Positions 1 through 8,248 of a DNA stretch of 18,899 nt are shown here, piece by piece. Where the stretch lies: the NCBI GenBank assembly GCA_036939355.1, contig JALLAP010000121.1, positions 1 to 18,899 of the forward strand. Reading direction: 5' to 3'. The DNA comes from Thalassiosira profunda (taxonomy: Eukaryota > Bacillariophyta > Thalassiosirophyceae > Thalassiosirales > Thalassiosiraceae). Position 1 is the first letter of the stretch, and each line of letters begins with the position of its first letter. The notes under the pieces are model-generated. The model searched no databases. It was not told where the DNA came from and worked only from the letters and a program-made list of their open reading frames with translations. A program made the translations under genes and the position numbers.

Positions 1-1
1 T

Positions 2-334
2 TCGTACGCCAAGTATGAAGCCTTCCAGTCAGAATACGGCTACCTCTGGTGGGTCGTAGCGCCAGGCTTGTATTGTACCATTGGAATGTATGGGCAGGAC
101 ACCTGCATAGACTTTGCGAATGGACGCGTGATTGTGCAGCAACGCGACATGAACTCAGCCGACAACATGACAGGAAATCTCGCCGTGTTTACTGCCATTG
201 CCTCCGATCCAACGCTTTCCTTCTCGGTGGAGGAGCCAGAGGCCCAGGAGCCAGATGTCAAGTCTGCTGGAACAGCTGCAGGAATGGCTCACTTTTCCTC
301 ACTTCTTGCAATGTCGGTTCTGCTCTTCTTGTAA
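2..334 (+). CDS. 3' end of a protein with a GPI-anchor-like C-terminus (5' truncated)
   Basis: The frame is open from the window edge to a TAA at 332-334, giving about 110 C-terminal residues. I do not recognise the family. The visible part is rich in aromatics and Cys (YGYLWWV, YCTIGMYGQDTC), carries one possible N-glycosylation sequon (NMTG), and ends with small residues (SAGTAAG), a short spacer and a hydrophobic tail (LLAMSVLLFL). That order is the usual layout of a GPI-attachment signal, so a secreted, surface-anchored protein is inferred. A GTAAGT donor sequence overlaps the stop codon (331-336), so this could instead be an exon end that reads into a further exon, which would remove the GPI interpretation. 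The start lies outside the window. Confidence 0.5.
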   Translation, partial: SYAKYEAFQSEYGYLWWVVAPGLYCTIGMYGQDTCIDFANGRVIVQQRDMNSADNMTGNLAVFTAIASDPTLSFSVEEPEAQEPDVKSAGTAAGMAHFSSLLAMSVLLFL

Positions 335-675
335 GTTGAATGGCTTGATTCTCTGGCAGAGGAGCCCTGTTTTGTTCACCCCCTCCAATTTTCCCAGAGC
401 ATCAGCCCTCACCTTGGGTCGGAGCGAGCTCCCAATGGACGCGGCGTGGGGAGTGACCTGTGGGAGCAGGTCTGGCGTCTGCGACCTACGGTAACGAGGA
501 TCTGTGTAATTTTAGGCTTCCATTGTATTACTATCATCATGCATTACCATCAAGAACTATCTAGCTTCATTCATCTCTCTCAAACCTCCGCAGTCTTTGC
601 ATACACATCATCTCTCTTACGCAATGTACATCTCTCTCTCTCTCTCTCTCTCCGCAATACCTACATCTCTTCACA
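335..675. other. Intergenic region between convergent genes
   Basis: No convincing gene is seen here. The plus-strand gene on the left and the minus-strand gene on the right both end into this stretch, so it should be 3' UTR for both. Its right half is pyrimidine-rich on the plus strand and holds a (TC)11 tract and a copy of the end of the neighbouring reading frame. Confidence 0.6.
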
Positions 676-698
676 TCACACCTCCGCAATCTTTGCAC
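580..698 (-). repeat. Direct repeat of the last codons and stop of the 676..4686 gene (copies 580-602 and 676-698)
   Basis: Positions 676-698 and 580-602 agree at 20 of 23 bases, 96 bp apart. On the minus strand the first copy encodes AKIAEV plus TGA, the real C-terminus. The second encodes AKTAEV plus TGA. The duplicated unit therefore carries a complete alternative C-terminal end in the 3' flank. The surrounding DNA is low-complexity, so slippage is the simplest origin. Confidence 0.6.
631..652. repeat. (TC)11 microsatellite
   Basis: Eleven perfect TC units (GA on the minus strand), preceded by shorter TCTCTC runs at about 571-617. The tract sits about 25 bp past the stop codon of the minus-strand gene, so it is predicted to lie in that gene's 3' UTR. 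Confidence 0.9.
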
Positions 699-3600
699 CA
701 TCGTCCCCCGTCTCCTCCTCCTCCGCGCAGCGCACCGACACGGCGGACATGTCCCGCGCCACCGTCGACAGGCTCCCCTTGCTCCCCTGGCTCACGATCT
801 TCGTCCCCGCAACCTCGTCGCCTTGCGCGGTCAGCTCGCTCGGGAAGGCCGTGACGGACTCGTCGAGGCTGGGCATGCTGGAGAGCGTGCTCTTGGACTC
901 GAGGATGGCCCGGACCTCTTCGGAGTTGGTCTGCTGGAGGTCGAGGGCGCCGTCGTCGGGCGCCTTGGCCTTGGCGGCCTTTTTCTTCTTCGACGATCCC
1001 TTCTTCTTCTTGCCACCCTTCCCCGCCGACTCGATGGGCGGCACGGGCAGCCCGTGCAGCCGCGCCCACACCCGCTCGAAGAAGGCCTTCTGGCTCCCCA
1101 CCCGCAGGCGGCTCGTCTGCTCCCTTCGCAGCTCCTTGAGGCCCGCGAGCTCCTCCCGCAACTCGAGGGGGACGTGCGGGCACCCCAATACGTGGGAGTG
1201 GACGCTCACGAAGTTGGACTCGGCGGCGCTCACGCTGCTCCAGAAGAATTTGCGTCCGTCGATTTTCCCGGCGCAGTGGCGGCATTCGACGCCGATGGAC
1301 CCGACGTCTTTCGAGCGGCGCTTGTTTCGGTCGGCCTCGGAGAAGCGCGTGGGACGGAGCTGTTCCATGACGCGGTAGAGGAAGGCGGCAATGGTGGGCC
1401 GATCGTCGGGCGTCACGAGGGGCCGTTGGCCGAGGGAATCCTCCCCGCTCGCGGCTTGGGCGAGCAGGCCCAGGTTGTCCCCCCCGCCCAAAGCCGGGCC
1501 CCTTGGCTCCGGCCGCGGGGGCAAGCTCGGGTCGCGGCAGAAGTACATCCCGTTCGGCCCGTCCGCCAATCCGATCCTTCTTGCGGACTCGATCCAGTAC
1601 GACCGCGTCGCCAGTCCCTTGGACCCCTTGGCGCTCTCCTTCTGCAGCTGCCGAAACTCCTCTCTCACTTGGGCGGGCAGCGCCCGGCACTCCCCCAGGT
1701 GAAACCGCTGGATGTCCGCGACGCTCTGGTAGATTCTCGACATGCTGAACGGAAAGCACACCGCGCGGTTCGAGCGCGCCTTGGGATCGGCGGCGAGGCA
1801 GTGGACGCACCCCACGCCCACCTGCCCCGGGCGGACCGCAAAGGTGGATGGGCTGCGAATCGACGCGTCCGAGTCGGTGGCGGCAAAGGCGACGACGTGC
1901 TTGCGGAGGAAGCATCGGAGGGGGCTCAGGACGCTTGAGTCGGAGGGAAGGGAGAGGAGGGCGCGGCCCGGGTAGCGGCGCGGGGGCGGGACGTTCGGGG
2001 GATGGACTCCGGGATGGCCGAGGGCCGCGTTGGCGGCTTGAAAGGCCGGGGCGCTGTGAAAGCTTGCTGTCGGCCCGTAGCTCTGGGGCGGGCCGCCGGG
2101 GGGACCGTTTGGCCGGGCGCGGACCGGGCCCTTGGGAGGCACGGGCCGGGCATGCGGCGCCATCGGCCCCGCCTGCACCTCCGGCCCCGACGCACGGACC
2201 CTTCGCAGGTCGATCCCCACCCCGTCCTCCCCATTATCCCGCATCCCCATCTCCTCGGCCCCCCTCACAAAGTACTGGACCGTCGTCCCCGTGCTCCGCG
2301 TGCTCCCCTGCTTCAATTCGTCCAATCGCGCCTTGAGCCCGTCGGGGACGTGGGGGCAATGCCGAAAGTGATCGAGCTTCATGTCGATGACGGCCCGATA
2401 AATCCGCTTCACCGAGGAGGGGAAGCAGGTGGCCCGCTTGATCCGACTTTTCGGGGGGGCCATCCGGCAGTACACGCAGCGCAACCCGACTTGGCCCAGC
2501 TGGATCGGCCGCTTCCTTCCGGGGGCGGGGGCGTTGACGTCCTCAAGGGTCGCCGTGAACACTTCGATGTTGTTCCTCACAATGCACAACGTCTCGGAGA
2601 GGCAGTGCCGGTCGTGCGGCAGGGCCAGCAACAGGAGGAGGCCCTGGTGGGGAGAGGCCGGGTCGCCGATGGTCCGGAGCTCGTTGCGGAGGGCGAGGGC
2701 CCGGAGGATCTTCTGCTGGTGGGACAGGTGGACGGCGGGGTCTTGCGGGGCGTGGTGCGGGAAGGGAGGGGCGTGGTAGCCGGACGGGGCGGGCAGTGGC
2801 GGTCCGTAGCCGGCGTACCCTCCGTGAGGACCACTCGGCTGGCGTTGATGCCCGCCGGGGCCGCCCGGGGGATGCCCGTAGCCGCTCGGGGCCGCCCCCG
2901 GCAGTCCCGTCTCCCAGCTGAAGCTCGCCCGGCACAGTAAGTCCATGGGCTCCTCCAAACTGCGAAAGGAGCCCTTGGACTCGAAGCTCCCCGCGCCCAA
3001 CGACAGGCCCCCCGGCGTGCCCAGGGCGTGGTGGGAGGTGTCGTGCAGGGGCGGCAGGGGCGGCGCGTGGGACCGCGGGGGCGACGTCCACGGCTGGGGG
3101 TACTCGCTTCCGTGTTCATGGCCGTGCCGTCCGGGGCTCTCGTACGCGTCGCGGCGCTCGCACCCCCCGTACCGCGCGTCACCATAAGGATCGCGGCGCT
3201 CCTGGTGGTATTGATGGGCGCGGCGCGGATCGTGCACCGTCGCCGGGGCGTACTTGTCCCGGGCGCCCTCCCTCGCAGCGGCACCGGCCGGAGCCCCCCG
3301 GGCCTCGAGGGTGCGCTCCTCCCTCCCCCCGCGGGGCGCCGCGAGGGGCGGGGGCTCGAACAGCTTGCTGTGCGCGCTGGGGCGCGGGGCCAGGAACCCT
3401 CCCGGTCCTTGCCCACTAACCCCACCGCCACCTCCAGCGGCATTGCCAAAGCTCAACGTGCTCCCGATGGCACTGAGCGTCCCCGCGGGGACCTCCCAGC
3501 TCATGCTCCCGGTCGGGAGGTAGCTCGCCGGCTCCGGGTACTCGGTCGGCGTCTTCTCGCCGGGGTGGAGCCAGCTGTCCCGTATCTCGAGGCTGTGCGC

Positions 3601-4686
3601 GCTCGGGGCCTTCGAGAGCTGGCGTCCGTGGCTGTGGTCCTGCCTGCCTTCTTCGTAACCACTGGGAGGGGGAGCGTACCGACTCTCGTCGGAGAGCTTG
3701 GACCGCTTCGTCGGGTACTGGAACCCCGCGGGGCGGACGTTCACGTGCTTGGGGGTGTCGTCGTCGACACTCGCCTCCGGACCGTTGCGGGAGCGGGGGC
3801 GCTTGGTGGAGATGGGGGCGGGCTTGAGCCGCTCGAACTCGCCCTTGCCCTCTCCCCTGGCAGCGGCCGCAGCCTCCTTGCCGGCGTGGGCCTCCTTGGG
3901 CTCGGAGGTGTCCATGGAGGAGCTGTGGGTCACGGACTTCATGCCCCGGTCCTGCGCTCCGTCTTCCCCGCCGGCCTCCTTCGTTCCCTCCTTGGAGCCC
4001 TCCTTGCTCTCCTCGTCCGTGCCATCGCCGCCCTTCTCGGTGGCCGCCCGGACCTCCTCGTCGGTCTCCAACTCGCTCGATCCCCCCTCGACAATCTCGG
4101 GCGGCCGCCGCCCGCTGCTCGCGGCAGTGGCATCGGGCTTGAGGTAGGGCCGGAAGGCGCCCCCGCGGCTCGGCGAGAAGTGCGCCACGGGCGCTCCGTG
4201 GGCGCCCCGGGGAGAGTGGACGGTCGCCGGCGCGTGCGGAGCCCCGGCGGGAGGATCGTGAATGTCAGACCGGCCGGACACGGTAATGGTCTTGCCGAAC
4301 CGGTCGGCGGGGTGGGGCTTGATGACCGCGGCGGCTCCCGAGGGAGGGCCAGCGGTGTGGTGGTAGCCGTGGGGATACCCGTGGGCGGGCGGGGGCGGGT
4401 GCCGCTGGTACTCGTCGTGCCGCGCGGTGGAGGGGGGATAGCGCGACTCGGGCGGGGCGTGGTAGCCAGCAGGGGCACCTCCGTGGCCGCCGTAGTAGCC
4501 TCCCGGGTGCTGGTAGTGGCCGTGCGGGGCGGGGTGCTTGGCAGGCCGGGCCGCGAGGTAGGGCGGCGAGGGATGTCCCGGCGAGGGATGGCCGCTCCCG
4601 CTGTGGCTGATGGAGGGCGGGGGCGGCCCGCCGCTCATGGCGGCGGGATGGTCCGCGCTCGCGCCTTCCATGTTGACTTCCGCCAT
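676..4686 (-). CDS. 1336-aa protein with three CxxC/HxxxC putative zinc modules and a long disordered N-terminus
   Basis: A single open frame whose ATG has a good context (CCCATGG). Residues 1 to about 650 are low-complexity: Pro/Gly/His/Tyr-rich, then an acidic Lys/Glu stretch (about 205-285) and basic clusters such as TKRPRSR and PTKRSK that could be nuclear localisation signals. The ordered part repeats one module three times. Putative metal ligands are C737/C740/H773/C777, C960/C963/H996/C1000 and C1135/C1138/H1165/C1169, so the pattern is C-x2-C-x32-H-x3-C twice and C-x2-C-x26-H-x3-C once. Each CxxC is preceded by a G(Q/S)(V/I)G hydrophobic stretch, and each HxxxC is followed by a Pro and a helical segment. 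Copies 1 and 2 also share an upstream (V/L)R..(I/V)..F.AT..D segment and a downstream aromatic segment ending in G(M/L).D. A Lys-rich tract lies at about 1223-1242. I recall similar GQVGxRCxxC proteins in diatom genomes, but I know of no defined function. A nuclear role is inferred only from the basic clusters and disorder. Confidence 0.85.
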   Translation of the reverse strand: MAEVNMEGASADHPAAMSGGPPPPSISHSGSGHPSPGHPSPPYLAARPAKHPAPHGHYQHPGGYYGGHGGAPAGYHAPPESRYPPSTARHDEYQRHPPPPAHGYPHGYHHTAGPPSGAAAVIKPHPADRFGKTITVSGRSDIHDPPAGAPHAPATVHSPRGAHGAPVAHFSPSRGGAFRPYLKPDATAASSGRRPPEIVEGGSSELETDEEVRAATEKGGDGTDEESKEGSKEGTKEAGGEDGAQDRGMKSVTHSSSMDTSEPKEAHAGKEAAAAARGEGKGEFERLKPAPISTKRPRSRNGPEASVDDDTPKHVNVRPAGFQYPTKRSKLSDESRYAPPPSGYEEGRQDHSHGRQLSKAPSAHSLEIRDSWLHPGEKTPTEYPEPASYLPTGSMSWEVPAGTLSAIGSTLSFGNAAGGGGGVSGQGPGGFLAPRPSAHSKLFEPPPLAAPRGGREERTLEARGAPAGAAAREGARDKYAPATVHDPRRAHQYHQERRDPYGDARYGGCERRDAYESPGRHGHEHGSEYPQPWTSPPRSHAPPLPPLHDTSHHALGTPGGLSLGAGSFESKGSFRSLEEPMDLLCRASFSWETGLPGAAPSGYGHPPGGPGGHQRQPSGPHGGYAGYGPPLPAPSGYHAPPFPHHAPQDPAVHLSHQQKILRALALRNELRTIGDPASPHQGLLLLLALPHDRHCLSETLCIVRNNIEVFTATLEDVNAPAPGRKRPIQLGQVGLRCVYCRMAPPKSRIKRATCFPSSVKRIYRAVIDMKLDHFRHCPHVPDGLKARLDELKQGSTRSTGTTVQYFVRGAEEMGMRDNGEDGVGIDLRRVRASGPEVQAGPMAPHARPVPPKGPVRARPNGPPGGPPQSYGPTASFHSAPAFQAANAALGHPGVHPPNVPPPRRYPGRALLSLPSDSSVLSPLRCFLRKHVVAFAATDSDASIRSPSTFAVRPGQVGVGCVHCLAADPKARSNRAVCFPFSMSRIYQSVADIQRFHLGECRALPAQVREEFRQLQKESAKGSKGLATRSYWIESARRIGLADGPNGMYFCRDPSLPPRPEPRGPALGGGDNLGLLAQAASGEDSLGQRPLVTPDDRPTIAAFLYRVMEQLRPTRFSEADRNKRRSKDVGSIGVECRHCAGKIDGRKFFWSSVSAAESNFVSVHSHVLGCPHVPLELREELAGLKELRREQTSRLRVGSQKAFFERVWARLHGLPVPPIESAGKGGKKKKGSSKKKKAAKAKAPDDGALDLQQTNSEEVRAILESKSTLSSMPSLDESVTAFPSELTAQGDEVAGTKIVSQGSKGSLSTVARDMSAVSVRCAEEEETGDDGAKIAEV

Positions 4687-5398
4687 GGGTATTCTGTCGG
4701 GGATGGCGGTGTTCTATTTCCGAGCTGCTCTGCCGATATCGATTGCAAGTGCGCCAGTGTTGTGCACGTCTTGTGCACCTTCGAATGTTGCAATTGGCTC
4801 GATGGCCTTCGGGTTTTGAAAGCCACAATCGTGCAACGGCTCGATCGTTTCCAGCGTTGGGTTGCCAAATGCGGCGGCCCTCTTCTCGAACTTGCGACCT
4901 TGGCGAGGAAGCGGGGTGCCTCTCGCTCACATGCACCTCGCGGAGTGCGCAGATCGGCGAAGGCGGTCGGAAATCGCCCTGAATCAAGTTCGATTCCCAC
5001 GCGAAAGGTATCTTTGGTTACGAGAAAGCACACTCGCCGATGTGAGTTGAGGCCGACTTTTTGCGGAACGGAGGGAGCAACGTTTGGGGCACGCGTCCAA
5101 GCGTGCTTTTGCGAAAGGGGCGCTTGTCCAACGTCGCAAGATACTTCGCAGCACGAGCTTTTGGCTTTGCGGGCAGCCGAATCCGGAATTTTCAGCTGTT
5201 CTGTGTTCTTTCGGCAGGCGCCCTCGTCGCGCTTGACACGCCCTTTGACCAGCGGCATCCTGGCCGCGGCATTGGCACGGCATAAATTGCAATTGGTCGG
5301 CGCCGTCGGCATTGCTAGCCTCATTCCCTTTGACTTGGGCGGCCTCATAATTTTCATCGGCGCAGATCAGCAACTCAGGACGCCATTCAGAACACAAG
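4687..5398. promoter_or_regulatory. Divergent intergenic region serving two genes
   Basis: This 712 bp region separates the start of the minus-strand module protein from the start of the plus-strand TPR-like gene, so it should hold both promoters and 5' UTRs. Open frames cross it on both strands, but none has recognisable protein character. Two copies of TTGCAATTG occur here, at 4788-4796 and 5287-5295. I see no TATA box that I would defend. Confidence 0.5.
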
Positions 5399-6322
5399 AT
5401 GTGCGCATTTCAATCAACACCACCGGCCCTCGCCGAGGAGCGATCGTTGCAATCAGACCCGACTGGACCCTGCCCCGACATGCAATCCGAGGATGCCGCC
5501 AATCAGCGAACGATCGTTCGGGGCCGGAGACGGCTCAAATCGGCGCTCATCCTCTACTGGTCGGCCGCATTGCTCTTGTCGTCGACGCTCCTGTTCTGTC
5601 CCACTGCCAATGCGTTCGCCACCGGCAACCGCTCCGGCCTCTCCCAGCGCAAGAGCGAGTGGATCCAGCAATCGGTGCAATACTACTCCACCGTCATGCG
5701 GAAGAACGCCGGTGCGGCATCGCAGCTGCCCACGACGCAGATGGATTCGACCACCGCCGTGTCTTCCATTTCGGAGGTTCCCCTGATGGCCAAAGAGAAC
5801 GTGGTGGCTGTGCACGACGAGGAGTTTGTCGGCCTCGCGACCAAGCACTTTTACGCCCGCCACCTTATCAAGGGGGGCCGGTGGGACGTCGCGGAGAAGA
5901 TCTACCGGCGCATCATCGACGAGCTCACGACCGAGGACGACAACTGCGATCACACCAAACTCGCCGTCTCGACGCTCTTGCTGGCATTGCACCTGCAGCG
6001 CACGGGCGACGTCAAGGCGACCCGCGCAGTGTTTTTGGCGTTCTTCCGCCGCGTGGCGTTGGTGGAGGCGGAAGAGGAGGAGGAGGCGGACAAGTGCGCG
6101 TGCTCCGCAAAGGTCCTCCAGGCGTACGCGCTGTTCGAGATGAAGAATGGCCACTCGGCGAAGAGCCTAGAGATCATTCAACGGGCGGTGAAGATGGACG
6201 AGCAGATCAGCGGCGTGCTGAAGTGGAAGCAGTTTCGGGACGCCGCGGCCGGACGGGAGTACAGCCCGACGTTCACCTTTCGAAAGACGAAGAAGTTTCA
6301 GGACGGTGGACTTGCTCCGTGA
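5399..6322 (+). CDS. Plastid-targeted TPR-like protein
   Basis: 307 residues from the first ATG. A second in-frame ATG at 5480 would give 280 residues and a more usual, shorter signal-peptide n-region. Residues 41-47 are Arg/Lys-rich and are followed by a hydrophobic core (about 48-66), then CPTANA and Phe73 with ATGNRSG. The Phe after a signal-peptidase-like AxA site matches the ASAFAP-type motif that routes preproteins into diatom plastids. The Ser/Arg-rich residues that follow would be the transit peptide. The mature part has three helix-turn-helix segments of TPR type (about 143-176, 184-220 and 234-268), for example ARHLIKGGRWDVAEKIYRRI. An acidic run (EAEEEEEAD) separates repeats two and three. 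TPR domains act as protein-binding scaffolds, and the partner here is unknown. Targeting is better supported than function. Confidence 0.8.
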   Translation: MCAFQSTPPALAEERSLQSDPTGPCPDMQSEDAANQRTIVRGRRRLKSALILYWSAALLLSSTLLFCPTANAFATGNRSGLSQRKSEWIQQSVQYYSTVMRKNAGAASQLPTTQMDSTTAVSSISEVPLMAKENVVAVHDEEFVGLATKHFYARHLIKGGRWDVAEKIYRRIIDELTTEDDNCDHTKLAVSTLLLALHLQRTGDVKATRAVFLAFFRRVALVEAEEEEEADKCACSAKVLQAYALFEMKNGHSAKSLEIIQRAVKMDEQISGVLKWKQFRDAAAGREYSPTFTFRKTKKFQDGGLAP

Positions 6323-6828
6323 GACGACAATGGCTCTATAGAATGTGTTTGGAAAGAACGAATGCGGAGTGATGGACGCAATAGAAGAGGCGTGGTATCC
6401 TTTTCTGTCTCAGTGGTCGGATGTGAATCATGCCACCAGAGCACGTTCACGTACCTTTGTCTGTAATATAAACACTGTACACAATGTCACAACAACACGC
6501 TCAGCAGAAGTAGGGTGAATGAGCGAGGCTAGAGTGGCAGCAGTCGAATACCACCAAAGGACGCAGTTGAACAATAGCAATTCACCAATTATCAGTATGA
6601 GCAATCATATTTGTATCATCCAAAAAATTGCACCGAAAACCTAACCGCTTGACACCTTGCTTCCGCCCAGCGAGCTTGGTGTCTTCTGGCACCCTGCGTC
6701 TGCTGACGCCAACGACCCTGCCTTCTGGCACCCTCGCGCGTCTGCCGACGCCATCGCCAGCCACCCAAGCTGATTGGCACCATACACATAGAACTAAGCC
6801 AATACTGTTTCATAGAGCAATCATCATC
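6323..6828. other. Intergenic region upstream of the EF-hand gene
   Basis: 506 bp with no supportable gene. It should contain the 3' end of the TPR-like transcript and the promoter and 5' UTR of the EF-hand gene. The EF-hand frame stays open upstream to 6628 but has no ATG before 6829. The only structured element seen is an imperfect direct repeat at 6683-6753. Confidence 0.55.
6683..6753. repeat. Imperfect direct repeat of about 30 bp in the 5' flank of the EF-hand gene
   Basis: Two copies (6683-6711 and 6722-6753) both begin CTTCTGGCACCCT and end with TCTG(C/T)(T/C)GACGCCA-like sequence. The second copy carries a small CGCG insertion. It lies 75-145 bp before the ATG, so it is probably 5' UTR or proximal promoter. 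Confidence 0.7.
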
Positions 6829-8097
6829 ATGTCATCCAGCGGCTCCAGCACTCCTCGGCATGAGCGGTGCAGCTTCCAAGGGATGGCCATCATCGAGGGC
6901 GAGCGCAGTCACGATCCAGCGCCTGACACTGTCAACAAGGACTTAAAGCAGGACCTCCGGCTGTACCAAAAGCGTAACGAGCGACGGCGCCGAAGCTCTT
7001 CTCTTGCTCAATCGGACCAAATACGCGACATCATCGCCAAAACAGTGCAAGAGTTGGCGCTGAAAGATAGCGGTAACACCGGCCCGCAGTGCAAGTCGGC
7101 CGAGGACCGACTGAAAGAATGCCTCGCCAGCGTCAAAGAGAGTGGTGTCAGCGCCGAGAAGATTTTCAGCTTCTTCCGGCCCGAGGCCAGCGATGCTGAT
7201 GGGCAAATCGACTCTAAGAATTGTGTGTCTGCGCAAGCGTTCAAGGACGGGCTTGGCAAACTGGGCTACCAGTGGCAGGACGCCGACAAGCTGGAGGACC
7301 TCATTCATCGATTCGACTTGAACGGCGATGGCTTGATATCTTTGAGCGAGTTTGAGCAGTACTGCCTGCACGAGATCTCGAGCGTGGCCTGGAAGGCCGA
7401 ACGCCAGCGGCTCGAGAAGGCCGCGGCTGCAGACGATGCATCTGACGGATCCGGCAGCCCGCGGTTCGATGTCAAAGACATGGTCTACCCGCCGGGTCCT
7501 GTCGTTCACGCCACCTCCAAGCTCTTCTGGAAGCTCTCCGTCAGCGTGGACATCGAGCTGCGGTACTGCAGCGATCTGCGCGTCATTTCCATGCAGGTCC
7601 AGCACTCGGAAACGAAGGCAGTGCTCAATACCTTCTTCGTCAACAAAGCAGATTGCGGCATCGATCTCGAGGCGCTCGAGGAGAAGGCCACGCTGGCCGT
7701 GCAATCCAGCGCAGAGAAGACAGACGATGGCAAAGATCTCGTCCGGAAGAACGTCGAGTGGGCCGAGTACTCGAGCTATCTCGTCGCGAGGCTGCAAATG
7801 GCCCAAGATGAAGAGTCATACAAGGTCGGCCTCGCCAAGCTCCACGGCGACGAATACGACCGGCTGGACGTCCAGCGGCCCCACAACCTCCAGGCTCCTC
7901 AAATACGAGGCGAGCGCAAGTCGGCCGACACCAAGGCGATCGACGACGAGTTCAAAACCAAATTCCAGAACCTCCGGCGGGACTCTCGGTCTGCCCGCGA
8001 CAGCCGGCAGAGCGCCCAGGAGCTGGCGAACGTCATCGAATCGGCTCTGAGCGAAGTGCTGGCGGAACAAGGAATGCAACGAAGTGATTTGGAGTGA
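6829..8097 (+). CDS. EF-hand domain protein of unknown function
   Basis: 422 residues from the first in-frame ATG (6829). A canonical EF-hand loop lies at residues 163-174, with Asp163, Asn165, Asp167, Gly168, Ile170 and Glu174 in the 1, 3, 5, 6, 8 and 12 positions, flanked by helices. A partner hand around 105-145 (EKIFSFFRPEASDADG) is degenerate with an over-long loop, so one Ca2+-binding site is expected. The N-terminus is basic (QKRNERRRRSSS, about 47-58) without a signal peptide. Residues about 220-350 form a mixed alpha/beta region that I do not recognise. The C-terminus (about 360-422) is charged and helical, possibly coiled coil. The likely role is cytosolic calcium sensing or a calcium-regulated scaffold. 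No catalytic domain is visible. Confidence 0.85.
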   Translation: MSSSGSSTPRHERCSFQGMAIIEGERSHDPAPDTVNKDLKQDLRLYQKRNERRRRSSSLAQSDQIRDIIAKTVQELALKDSGNTGPQCKSAEDRLKECLASVKESGVSAEKIFSFFRPEASDADGQIDSKNCVSAQAFKDGLGKLGYQWQDADKLEDLIHRFDLNGDGLISLSEFEQYCLHEISSVAWKAERQRLEKAAAADDASDGSGSPRFDVKDMVYPPGPVVHATSKLFWKLSVSVDIELRYCSDLRVISMQVQHSETKAVLNTFFVNKADCGIDLEALEEKATLAVQSSAEKTDDGKDLVRKNVEWAEYSSYLVARLQMAQDEESYKVGLAKLHGDEYDRLDVQRPHNLQAPQIRGERKSADTKAIDDEFKTKFQNLRRDSRSARDSRQSAQELANVIESALSEVLAEQGMQRSDLE

Positions 8098-8248
8098 GCG
8101 AGAGTAACAGAATGAAAGCGAAACAAAGAGACGTCAAGAGAGAGAAAGGAAGAGCTCACCAGATAGGAGCACGCCAACTAGCACGCTTTGATCCAGCGCT
8201 CGCCGAGGAACGTCGACAGCAGGCGAGTCAAGTAAACTCGTAGCCACT
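8098..8248. other. Short spacer between convergent genes
   Basis: 151 bp separate the stop codons of the EF-hand gene and the minus-strand Sel1 gene. The first 60 bp are purine-rich on the plus strand (AAGAGAGAGAAAGGAAG). The 3' UTRs of the two genes probably overlap. No gene is seen. Confidence 0.5.

Noticed and set aside
335..675. Possible small protein genes or tRNA in the left intergenic region
   Set aside because: No tRNA-like cloverleaf was seen, and the short frames have no protein character.
671..1915. Second minus-strand open frame inside the 1336-aa gene
   Set aside because: Arg/Pro-rich shadow in another frame. The zinc-ligand repeats are only in the 676..4686 frame.
4635..5357. 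240-codon minus-strand frame in the divergent region
   Set aside because: No recognisable domain, overlaps the start of the module gene in another frame, and its composition is like random GC-rich sequence.
3028..6372. Long plus-strand open frame (1114 codons) antisense to the module protein and running into the TPR-like gene
   Set aside because: It is a shadow in GC-rich DNA where stops are rare. It is Arg/Gly/Ala-rich without domains, while the minus frame and the frame from 5399 show clear protein signatures.
6628..6828. 67-residue N-terminal extension of the EF-hand protein
   Set aside because: The frame begins with TTG, not ATG, and contains the direct repeat. The first in-frame ATG is 6829.
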